Assembly (NCBI GenBank): GCA_964528155.1
Contig: CAZGRL010000038.1
Coordinates: 1-31,093 of the forward strand
Source: G001797105 sp964528155
Lineage (GTDB): Bacteria > Chloroflexota > Anaerolineae > Anaerolineales > E44-bin32
Reading direction: 5' to 3'
DNA: 31,093 bases
Below are positions 17,434-24,403 of this stretch, piece after piece. The notes beneath the pieces were generated by a model that was given only the letters and a program-made list of their open reading frames with translations, did no database searches and was not told the DNA's origin. The first letter of the stretch is position 1; every line of letters begins with the position of its first letter. The position numbers and the translations under genes were made by a program.

Positions 17434-18498
17434 CTAATCGAGCGCAACCCTCGGATCGAGGAACACATACAAAACGTCAACGACCAGATTGGCGAGGATC
17501 AAGATCAGGCCGTTGAACAGCGCAAAGCCCAGGACGGTGATCACATCCAACTGCAATGCCGCGGCAGCGGCCGCCGACCCGATCCCGGGGAAGGTGAACA
17601 CCGTTTCCGTGATCACCACCCCGCTGAGCAAGTTGACCACGGTCACGCCGCCGATCGTCGCCACGGGGATGAGGGCGTTGGGTCTGGCGTGGCGGTCGAT
17701 CACGTCGCGCTCGCTCAGGCCCTTGGCTCGGGCGGTGACGACATAGTCCTGCCGCAACGTCTCGAGCATCGACGACCGAGTCACACGCAGCAGCAAAGCC
17801 CATGAGAGATACGACAGCGTCAGGATTGGCAGTATGAGATGTCGGATACCGTCGACGAAGATGTCCAATCTCAGATTGAGCAGCGCGTCGATCGTCACCA
17901 GGTGCGTGTACTGCCTGAAAGGAGGCATGCTGATCGCCCGATTGGCCCAATCCGACAACCGGCCTGGTGGGAACCACTGCAAATTGGCGTAGAAGATCAT
18001 CAGGACCAATAGGCCGAATACGAACGTCGGGAACGACCAGCCGACGATGCTGAAGACGCGCGCCGCCTGATCGATCGGCTTGTTGTGATTGACGGCCGCT
18101 TTGACCCCGAGCCAGATTCCTCCTCCGACGATCGGGATGACGGCCCACAGGGCCAGCTCGAGTGTCGCCGGGAAACGGTGGGCGATGTAATCAGCCACGT
18201 ACTGGTGGGCAGTGCGCGAGTAGCCAAGCTCGCCGCGTAGGATCCCGCCGGTGATCTCACCGGAGTTCGGGTCCTTCAGCCCGACCAGCCAGTTCCAATA
18301 CTGCTGGTAGATCGGGCAGTCGAGGCAGTAGCGCTTGATCGCCGAGTCCCAGGCGGCCTCGTTGCGTGGGACGTCGCGCATGTAGAGGGCCGAGCGTTCA
18401 ACCGGGGATAAGAACTGAATGAGACCGAAGATAAGGATCGTGGTGCCGAAGAGCAGAACGGGGACCAGCGCCAAACGACGGACGATGTAGTTAAGCAT
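17434..18498 (-). CDS. oligopeptide/dipeptide ABC transporter permease, B type
   Basis: Second membrane subunit. The 354-residue product begins with the family's typical MLNYIVRRLALVPVLLFGTTILIF and has six membrane segments. A long external loop (about 35-110) includes CLDCPIYQQYWNW, whose two cysteines could form a disulfide. The EAA loop reads TARAKGLSERDVIDRHARPNALIPV. It ends in VVDVLYVFLDPRVALD, as DppB/OppB proteins do. GAGGG lies seven bases before the ATG. It is preceded by a 77-base gap after the substrate-binding gene that carries a strong hairpin. Confidence 0.94.
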   Translation of the reverse strand: MLNYIVRRLALVPVLLFGTTILIFGLIQFLSPVERSALYMRDVPRNEAAWDSAIKRYCLDCPIYQQYWNWLVGLKDPNSGEITGGILRGELGYSRTAHQYVADYIAHRFPATLELALWAVIPIVGGGIWLGVKAAVNHNKPIDQAARVFSIVGWSFPTFVFGLLVLMIFYANLQWFPPGRLSDWANRAISMPPFRQYTHLVTIDALLNLRLDIFVDGIRHLILPILTLSYLSWALLLRVTRSSMLETLRQDYVVTARAKGLSERDVIDRHARPNALIPVATIGGVTVVNLLSGVVITETVFTFPGIGSAAAAAALQLDVITVLGFALFNGLILILANLVVDVLYVFLDPRVALD

Positions 18499-18522
18499 AC
18501 CGATCCCTCAAACCCTCAAGAA

Positions 18523-18551
18523 GGGTGCAGGGGGATGATCCCCCTGCACCC
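18523..18551 (-). promoter_or_regulatory. 13-bp perfect hairpin between binding protein and permease genes
   Basis: Two perfect 13-base arms (18523-18535 and 18539-18551) around a 3-base loop form a very stable stem. On the minus strand it is followed by TTCTTGAGG, a poor terminator tail. Similar stems between binding-protein and permease genes elsewhere block 3' exonucleases or cause partial termination, keeping the binding protein more abundant. I infer that role here. Confidence 0.65.
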
Positions 18552-18575
18552 ATTGGGGACGGAGCGGCGAACCGC

Positions 18576-20585
18576 TCAGTCCTTCGACAGCGGGTAGTAG
18601 TAGTCGTGTGGGTAAACAGGGTTGAAGTACCAACCATTAACCCACCGCTGTTCGTAGTGCCGTGTCGTCGGGGTCGCCAGACGGATCGCCGGCGCCCAGT
18701 CGTAGTCGATCTGCGTCAACTGTTCGTAGATCTTCTGCCGCTCGGCCGGATCGCTGGCCGAAACGCCCTTGTTCACCAGATCGCCGAAGAGGTCCAGGAG
18801 CTCCTGGGGCAGCTTCTGGCGATGTCCATACGTGCCGACGGTGAAGGGTTGGGCCCAGTTGTGCGGGTCGTGGATGTCCTCGAGCCATCCGCTGAAGAAG
18901 ATCGGCAGACGGCTGGCGCGGATGTTGGAGAGCAACGTCGGCCACGGCAGGCCGAGGATCTCGACCTGGTACTTCGGATCGACGTTGGCCAGGTTGGCCT
19001 GCAGGATCTCGCCGATCGTCTGGCGGGTCCGGTTGCCGACGTTGAAGCCCGCCTGGAAGCGGAAGCCGACCTCAGCCAGCTTGCCATCCCATGCCTGGGC
19101 CAGTTCCGAGGCGCACATGTCTGGATCGTAGCTGTAGTGCGGCCCGTCCTGGTTGTAGCCCAACATACCGGGGATGATTACACCCACGTTTTGGACCGCT
19201 TCGCCGGCATAGCCTTCCGAGATCAAGGTGTCCCAGTCGAAGCAGTAGTTGAAGCCCTTGCGGACGTGGATGTCGCTGAAGAAGTCAGCCGGGATGCCGT
19301 TTCCATCCAGCGCCCCCGAGCCGATAAAGTTGTTCCCACCATCCGTGTTGATCTGGAAGGTGAAGAAGGCGTCTTCGCGGCTTACACCGGGAGCGCCGAT
19401 GTCCAGCCGGAACGGCCCATCGGGATTGTCGGTCGGCGCGCAGTCGAAGTCGAGCGTTGAGGAATTGTACTCACAGCGCTCTCCGACAAGCGGGTCGATC
19501 TGGCTGACGTTCTCGCGCGGGACCGGTACAAAGTCCGCGTCGCCGGCCTGCATCATGGCGAAGCGCGTGCCCCACTCGTTCACACTGGTCTTGATGATTA
19601 CGTGCTCGAGCGCGGCCGGGCCGACCGGCCCACCGTCCCATGCCGGGCCGACGTCGGCGGTGCGCCAGTAGTTGTCATTGCGCACCATGACGACCTCTTC
19701 ACCGTGGGTCCAGCTTTCCACACTGAAGGGGCCGGTGCCATTCTCGACCTCGCGCAGCGGCGTGGTCTCTTCGTTCACACCGTAGAAGTTCTGCCACGTG
19801 GCGCAGTCACCGTCCCAGGCGCCGTTCTCAATCGCCCAGGCCTTGTCCTGAACCGAGCCCCACGTTTGGGCGATGGTTGCCAGGAGCGGGCCCCACGACT
19901 GGTTCAGGTGCATCGTCACGGTTCCAGCGGCGTCATCGGCGACGAAGGCATCCGTCACCATCTGGCAGACCTCCAAGAGCTTGGCGGGGTCCGCCGCCTG
20001 CAGGTCCTCAGGAGCGTCATCGAGCGCGCCGGACGGGTCGACCATCTCAGCGATATCGAAGACACCCACCCCGAGGAACGGCTCCGTCAGCAGCCACTGT
20101 GGCGAGAAGGTGCCGCCCTGAAGCAGGCCGCGCTGGAAGGACCAGGCGACGTCTTCGGGGGTCATCGGATCGCCGTTGTGGAAAGTGACGCCCTGGCGGA
20201 TGGTGAAGGTGTACGTCAGACCATCGTCGGAGATCGTCCAGTCCGTTGCCAGCTGCGGCACGAACTCGCTTGCGTTCTGGCGGTTGTAGAACACCAATGT
20301 GTCATAGGTGCTCTGGATGATCTCGCCGCCGGCCGTTTCGTAGTTCCATGCCGGATCCAGAGTTTCCGGATCACCGAAGGTCGCCACCACGAAGGTGCTT
20401 GGATCGGCCGAGTTGAATGTGGCCGGCCCAGCTTGCGCTGGAGGTACGGTCACTTCGACGACCTGCGGCGTCCCTGCGACGATCACTGTCTGGACGACCG
20501 TCTGAGGCGCGCCACATGCGGCCAGGAGCATGCTCAAGGCCACGATCAGGCCGATCCCCACGGTCATTCGTTTGTGCGTAAACAT
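18576..20585 (-). CDS. ABC transporter substrate-binding lipoprotein, family 5 (peptide/nickel type)
   Basis: Captures the solute outside the membrane and delivers it to the permeases. The 669-residue product has a lipoprotein signal peptide (residues 1-23) with lipobox LAAC and lipidated Cys24, then an SBP_bac_5 fold. Family landmarks include ATFGDPETLDPAWNYETAGG, TYTFTIRQGVTFHNGDPMTPEDVAWSF and GTGPFSVESW. It ends HDYYYPLSKD. It is about 100 residues longer than typical DppA/OppA. The ATG at 20585 has GGAGG five bases upstream; an in-frame TTG at 20597 is part of that site. It sits between two ATPase genes upstream and the permease genes downstream. The substrate cannot be read from sequence; peptides are the default. 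Confidence 0.92.
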   Translation of the reverse strand: MFTHKRMTVGIGLIVALSMLLAACGAPQTVVQTVIVAGTPQVVEVTVPPAQAGPATFNSADPSTFVVATFGDPETLDPAWNYETAGGEIIQSTYDTLVFYNRQNASEFVPQLATDWTISDDGLTYTFTIRQGVTFHNGDPMTPEDVAWSFQRGLLQGGTFSPQWLLTEPFLGVGVFDIAEMVDPSGALDDAPEDLQAADPAKLLEVCQMVTDAFVADDAAGTVTMHLNQSWGPLLATIAQTWGSVQDKAWAIENGAWDGDCATWQNFYGVNEETTPLREVENGTGPFSVESWTHGEEVVMVRNDNYWRTADVGPAWDGGPVGPAALEHVIIKTSVNEWGTRFAMMQAGDADFVPVPRENVSQIDPLVGERCEYNSSTLDFDCAPTDNPDGPFRLDIGAPGVSREDAFFTFQINTDGGNNFIGSGALDGNGIPADFFSDIHVRKGFNYCFDWDTLISEGYAGEAVQNVGVIIPGMLGYNQDGPHYSYDPDMCASELAQAWDGKLAEVGFRFQAGFNVGNRTRQTIGEILQANLANVDPKYQVEILGLPWPTLLSNIRASRLPIFFSGWLEDIHDPHNWAQPFTVGTYGHRQKLPQELLDLFGDLVNKGVSASDPAERQKIYEQLTQIDYDWAPAIRLATPTTRHYEQRWVNGWYFNPVYPHDYYYPLSKD

Positions 20586-20626
20586 CCTCTCCTCCAAGAT
20601 TCGACTTAAGTTCCTGCGTCAGACGA

Positions 20627-21679
20627 TCATGAAGCTTTCGCTTCCGTTCCTGTGCCGATAGCCTCACCTCCTTTCAAGTAGGCTTCACCTGCGGTTGACA
20701 TTTCTACAAGATGACAGGCGGCGTAGTGCGCCGGCAGGACTTCGCGCCAGGTCGGAACTTCCTTCCGGCAAATCTCCACTGCCAGCGGACAGCGTGTGTT
20801 GAAGACACACCCCGGCGGTGGATCCGCCGGACTGGGGACATCGCCTTCAAGGATGATGCGTTTCCGCTGAGCTTCGACAACCGGATCGGGAACCGGCACC
20901 GCAGAGAGAAGCGCTTGTGTATAGGGATGCAGCGGATTGTCGTAGAGCTCGTCGCGAGAGGCGAGCTCCATCAGCTTCCCGAGGTACATCACGGCCACCC
21001 GCGTGGAAATGTGGCGAACCATGCTCAGATCGTGGGCGATGAACAGGTAGGTGAGCTCGAGCTTTTCTTGAAGGTCTTCGAGCAGATTGACGACCTGGGC
21101 CTGAACCGAGACGTCCAAGGCCGAGATCGGCTCGTCGCAAACGATGAACTCGGGGTTGAGCGCCAGCGCACGCGCCACACCAATTCGCTGACGCTGACCA
21201 CCGGAAAACTCATGTGGATACCGCTGATCGAACTTGGGGTTGAGCCCGACCAGCTCCAACAATTGGTGAACCCGCTCCGTCCGTTGTTGGCGGTTCATCT
21301 GGAGGTGGATCACCAGGGGCTCGCCGATCAGTTGACCCACGGTCAGCCGAGGGTTGAGCGAGGCGTACGGGTCCTGGAAGATCATCTGCATACGCGGTCG
21401 CAGACGGCGGATTTCCTCACCCTTGAGCTCGGTCAGCTCTTTGCCATCGAAGGTGACCTTGCCCTCGGTCGGCCGGTAAAGCTGAAGGATGACGCGGCCG
21501 GTGGTCGACTTTCCGCATCCACTCTCGCCCACCAGACCAAACGTCTCGCCCCGTCGGACCGTGAACGAAACCCCGTCAACGGCCTTGACGGCCCCGACCT
21601 GCTTACGGACCAGCCCGCGCATGATCGGAAAATGCTTCTTCAGGCCCTGGACGTCGAGAAGGGTGTTGTCCTCAGTCAT
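20627..21679 (-). CDS. oligopeptide/dipeptide ABC transporter ATP-binding protein, F type (first pair)
   Basis: A 350-residue ATPase with Walker A GESGCGKSTTGR, Q-loop IFQDPYASLNPRL, signature FSGGQRQRIGVARAL, Walker B FIVCDEPISALD and H-loop FIAHDLSMVRH. The C-terminal four-cysteine extension reads GCVFNTRCPLAVEIC and, later, AACH. I start at ATG 21679 (MTEDNTLLDVQG), which overlaps the stop of the upstream D-type gene by eight bases. An ATG at 21718 would add 13 basic residues and a longer overlap. It is followed after 41 bases by the substrate-binding gene. Confidence 0.92.
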   Translation of the reverse strand: MTEDNTLLDVQGLKKHFPIMRGLVRKQVGAVKAVDGVSFTVRRGETFGLVGESGCGKSTTGRVILQLYRPTEGKVTFDGKELTELKGEEIRRLRPRMQMIFQDPYASLNPRLTVGQLIGEPLVIHLQMNRQQRTERVHQLLELVGLNPKFDQRYPHEFSGGQRQRIGVARALALNPEFIVCDEPISALDVSVQAQVVNLLEDLQEKLELTYLFIAHDLSMVRHISTRVAVMYLGKLMELASRDELYDNPLHPYTQALLSAVPVPDPVVEAQRKRIILEGDVPSPADPPPGCVFNTRCPLAVEICRKEVPTWREVLPAHYAACHLVEMSTAGEAYLKGGEAIGTGTEAKAS

Positions 21680-22679
21680 TCCCGGCAGCCGCCTTTTGCA
21701 GGTCCGCTTCTTTAACATCCACCCAGCAGGCGACCTCGTGCTGGTAGCCGGCCAGGCGCAGCTCGGGATGCTCCTCCCAGCATGTCTCGAGCACGTATGG
21801 ACATCGAGGTGAGAACGGGCAGTAGCGAGGTTCTTCGAGCAGGTCGGGCGGGCGACCTTCGATGCTCATCAGGCGTTGCGAGTGACGCCCGTCGATCCGT
21901 GGCAGCGATCCGAGCAGTCCGACCGTATACGGGTGTCGTGGATCCGCGTACAAATCACGTACGCTGGCTTTCTCAACTGCAAAGCCAGCGTACATCACCA
22001 TGACCCGCTCCGCCAGACCGGCGATGATCCCTAGGTCGTGAGTGATCCAGATCACGGCCATGCCCAGCTTGTCGCGGAGTTCCTTGACCAGATCGATGAT
22101 CTGGGCCTGGATGGTCACATCCAAGGCGGTCGTCGGTTCATCGGCGATGAGGATCTTCGGGCTGCAGGAGAGCGCCATGGCGATCATCACCCGCTGGCGC
22201 ATCCCCCCGGAGAACTGGTGAGGAAAATCATCGAAACGTTCACGAGCACGCGGAATTCCAACCATGCCGAGAAGCTCTGCGACCCGGTCTTTGGCCTGGG
22301 TTTCCGTCATCCCCAGATGTTCAACCATCGGTTCGGCGACTTGCTTGCCGATCGTCATGACCGGGTTGAGCGACGTCATCGGGTCCTGGAAAATCATCCC
22401 GATTTGCGCCCCCCGGATATAGCGCATCTCTTCCTTGGAAAGGGTCAGCAGATCCCGTCCCATGAAGTTCGCCTGGCCGCGTTCGATCCGCCCAGGGGGT
22501 TCCGGGATCAGCCGCAGGATCGACAACACGGTGACACTCTTGCCGCAACCGCTCTCACCGACAATCCCCAGCGTCTCGCCCTCGTCCAGGTAGAACGACA
22601 CTCCATTTACCGCATGCACCACGCCTTCTGGTGTGTGAAACCTCGTGACAAGATCCTTGACCTCAAGAACCCTGGGCAA
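21672..22679 (-). CDS. oligopeptide/dipeptide ABC transporter ATP-binding protein, D type (first pair)
   Basis: First gene of the large transporter operon, 335 residues. Walker A is GESGCGKSVTVL, Q-loop IFQDPMTSLNPVM, signature FSGGMRQRVMIAMAL, Walker B ILIADEPTTALD, H-loop ITHDLGIIAGLAERV. The C-terminal cysteine extension reads YCPFSPRCPYVLETC and, later, ACW. The start codon is TTG at 22679, with GAGGAG eight bases upstream; no in-frame ATG is available before the conserved domain. A promoter lies about 210 bases upstream, leaving a long structured leader. Together with the F-type gene it may serve the same permease pair as the second ATPase pair. Confidence 0.92.
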   Translation of the reverse strand: MPRVLEVKDLVTRFHTPEGVVHAVNGVSFYLDEGETLGIVGESGCGKSVTVLSILRLIPEPPGRIERGQANFMGRDLLTLSKEEMRYIRGAQIGMIFQDPMTSLNPVMTIGKQVAEPMVEHLGMTETQAKDRVAELLGMVGIPRARERFDDFPHQFSGGMRQRVMIAMALSCSPKILIADEPTTALDVTIQAQIIDLVKELRDKLGMAVIWITHDLGIIAGLAERVMVMYAGFAVEKASVRDLYADPRHPYTVGLLGSLPRIDGRHSQRLMSIEGRPPDLLEEPRYCPFSPRCPYVLETCWEEHPELRLAGYQHEVACWVDVKEADLQKAAAGND

Positions 22680-22890
22680 TGGAGCAACTCCTCATTTGGG
22701 GTGCGCAGGTGGCATGCGGAACTCCAACGGAGGAAAACACCCTCCGCGGAGCGGCGTGAGTGGTTGGCGGGCGGAAATCTGGCCAAAAAGAGGCGGCGCC
22801 TGGGTGGGGCCACCGCCAGCAACGCGGAAGACCCACCGGACAGGCCACGTCTGCCAAAGACACTCCCAACGTGGCCGTGCGCCCCCTCCG
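22680..22890 (-). promoter_or_regulatory. long structured 5' leader of the transporter operon
   Basis: Between the predicted transcription start (about 22891) and the TTG start at 22679 is an RNA of about 210 bases with no evident ORF. It can form a stem of 8 bp (22869-22876 with 22843-22850, enclosing 18 bases), a short GGTGG/CCACC stem, and a CGGAGG/CCTCCG stem near the ribosome-binding site. I recognise no known riboswitch consensus. Confidence 0.4.
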
Positions 22891-22897
22891 TTCGAGG

Positions 22898-22925
22898 ATT
22901 ATACCCGAATCATGGGTCGCGTCAA
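22898..22925 (-). promoter_or_regulatory. sigma-70 promoter of the transporter operon
   Basis: On the minus strand TTGACG (22925-22920) and TATAAT (22903-22898) are separated by 16 bases, a near-consensus promoter. It faces the first ATPase gene and probably drives the genes down to 13178. Confidence 0.75.
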
Positions 22926-22980
22926 CGAAGCGCCTTCGGAAGGTGCATTCCACACGCGGGAGTGATGGAGCATCCTGAGC

Positions 22981-23052
22981 CCCTCGGCTTCGCTCGGGAT
23001 AAACTCCGCGAGGCGCAGCCGAGACCCTCGATTTCACTCGGGATAAACTCCG
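22981..23052. repeat. tandem pair of 28-base imperfect repeats (period 44)
   Basis: Two 28-base copies (22981-23008 and 23025-23052) share their ends and the block ctcgggataaactccg, differing only in the middle. Flanking sequence also repeats in part (gcattcca at 22945-22952 and again near 23061). This resembles dispersed intergenic repeats in environmental genomes. It lies in a non-coding stretch (22926-23338) in which I see no convincing gene. Confidence 0.6.
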
Positions 23053-23338
23053 TCGAAGGAGCATTCCAGGCATGTCAAGCGCGCTTCGACTTCGCTCCGC
23101 TCCGCTCAGCGTGCTTGCCTGCCCTTGAGCCGCCCCCTTTCCTTGAATGCACCCCCTTCGGCGGCTACGCCTGCGATCAGCCCGACCCGCAGTGCTACGC
23201 GGGACCAACGGGGGGTGAAGGCCCCCGGCCAGCGCCCGGCTTGCCCCCTTCCAATTGAGGTTTGCAGTCGTGTCATCCTCCGAAGGGCGCTTTGAGGATT
23301 TGAGCATGGAGTGGCTGTGGTTGCTCCCCCGCGAGAGT

Positions 23339-23707
23339 TCAGCGGATCACGGTCAGCAACCCGATCCCCAAGGAGAACGGATGCCAACCTTCCCTACGGA
23401 TATGACCCGTAAGGAGGGCGTTCGGCTCACGGTGAACGGCGGCCCCGGCAAGGGCTCGCTGGACCGAGTTCCCGGCCGGATCGGCAAGCGCCGCGTTCAC
23501 GAGCCCCCAGACCGTACCGACCACGTGAGCTGACGTCACGCCGATTGCCCTGGGCTTGCGCTCACGGCCTACGGAGGCCAGCCAGGCTCCCCGAAGAAGG
23601 CGCTTCCGCCCGGAAATCGGCGGCTGTGCCCTCAAGACCCAGTTCCGCAAGGTCAGCCTGATAAGGGAGTCCGCGGGGTCGCTGCCCGCCCGACTAAGTG
23701 GCCTCAT
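23339..23707 (-). CDS. uncharacterised 122-residue protein coupled to an ECF sigma gene
   Basis: I do not recognise this protein. Its ATG lies inside the end of the ECF sigma gene, 14 bases before that gene finishes, with GGAG six bases upstream. That arrangement is typical of a translationally coupled partner. The N-terminus (about 1-45) is Arg-rich and amphipathic (LIRLTLRNWVLRAQ, then SGRKRLLRGAWLAS). The middle has a mildly hydrophobic stretch (HVVGTVWGLVNAALA). No zinc-finger HxxxCxxC motif or clear membrane helix is visible, so a standard anti-sigma factor is not supported by sequence. It could be a chance open frame, but position and ribosome-binding site favour a gene. Confidence 0.5.
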   Translation of the reverse strand: MRPLSRAGSDPADSLIRLTLRNWVLRAQPPISGRKRLLRGAWLASVGRERKPRAIGVTSAHVVGTVWGLVNAALADPAGNSVQRALAGAAVHREPNALLTGHIRREGWHPFSLGIGLLTVIR

Positions 23708-24275
23708 ATTGCACTCCGACCTGACGTTCTTCAGCCAAACCGAGCTCCTTCTTCAAACTGATCCGTCCGTAATGCAGCCTGGACTTCACCGTTCCCTCGG
23801 GAATACTCAGGATCTCTGCGATCTCCCGAACGGAGAGGTCGTTTACGTAGTAAAGGACGACGACAGCACGCTGGGTTGCGGGAAGGCGTGCGACGGCTCT
23901 CCCAACCCAGCGCCATTCGTCCTGCCGCTCTGCCTGGGATTCCGGCGTCGGCTTGCCGCCAATCGAGAGCCATCCCGCCATCTCTTCCAGGACTCTCAGC
24001 CACCGGCTCCGCCGCCGAAGCCAACTGTTTGCTTGGTTGACCGATACCCGATAGAGCCATGGCTCAAGCGGGCGGCTCGGGTCGACCCGGTCGGCGAACC
24101 GATACAGGCGTAGGAAAACGTCCTGAGTGACATCGGCCGCCGTCTCGACATCATTGGTGATCCCAAGGATGGTTCGGAAAACCAGCGGGTGATGTTTGTC
24201 ATAAAGCGCGCCAAGCGCCTCCAGATCCCCCTGCTGGAGCAAGACAACAAGCTCCCTGTCCGAGTCCTGGGCCAC
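23694..24275 (-). CDS. ECF-type RNA polymerase sigma factor
   Basis: Alternative sigma factor of 193 residues. Region 2 (about 10-85) contains LGALYDKHHPLVFRTILG, the DVTQDVFLRLYRF block and a basic W-rich end. Region 4 (about 120-185) has LPATQRAVVVLYYVNDLSVREIAEILSIPEGTVKSRLHYGR, the helix-turn-helix that reads -35 elements. There is no region 3, which places it in the ECF group. The start is GTG at 24275 behind a weak GGAAG. It follows a terminator and has its own putative promoter; the downstream ORF at 23339 overlaps it. No obvious zinc-finger or membrane anti-sigma gene is adjacent, so how it is controlled is unclear. Confidence 0.93.
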   Translation of the reverse strand: MAQDSDRELVVLLQQGDLEALGALYDKHHPLVFRTILGITNDVETAADVTQDVFLRLYRFADRVDPSRPLEPWLYRVSVNQANSWLRRRSRWLRVLEEMAGWLSIGGKPTPESQAERQDEWRWVGRAVARLPATQRAVVVLYYVNDLSVREIAEILSIPEGTVKSRLHYGRISLKKELGLAEERQVGVQYEAT

Positions 24276-24293
24276 GGCTTCCGCGCACCTATC

Positions 24294-24322
24294 CTAATAC
24301 TTATATACCCTCAGCTTGCCAA
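24294..24322 (-). promoter_or_regulatory. possible promoter of the ECF sigma gene
   Basis: TTGGCA (24322-24317) and TATTAG (24299-24294, 4 of 6 matches) are 17 bases apart on the minus strand, just upstream of the GTG start at 24275. The -35 box begins inside the T-tract of the preceding terminator. The -10 is imperfect. Confidence 0.4.
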
Positions 24323-24343
24323 AAAGGTTCAACTCGTTGAACC
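24321..24343 (-). terminator. rho-independent terminator of the orphan substrate-binding gene
   Basis: On the minus strand GGTTCAA-CGAG-TTGAACC (24343-24326) is a perfect 7-bp stem with a 4-base loop, directly followed by TTTTT (24325-24321). It lies about 60 bases after the stop of the substrate-binding gene. Confidence 0.75.
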
Positions 24344-24403
24344 TGACAAACATCCCCCACTTCAACCACCCCCACATATGCCGCCCCCGGCTCGGGCAGC
24401 CCC

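Noticed and set aside
22663..23307. 214-residue minus-strand open frame
   Set aside because: It overlaps the promoter, leader and tandem repeats, and its residues are low-complexity and Arg-rich without family likeness.
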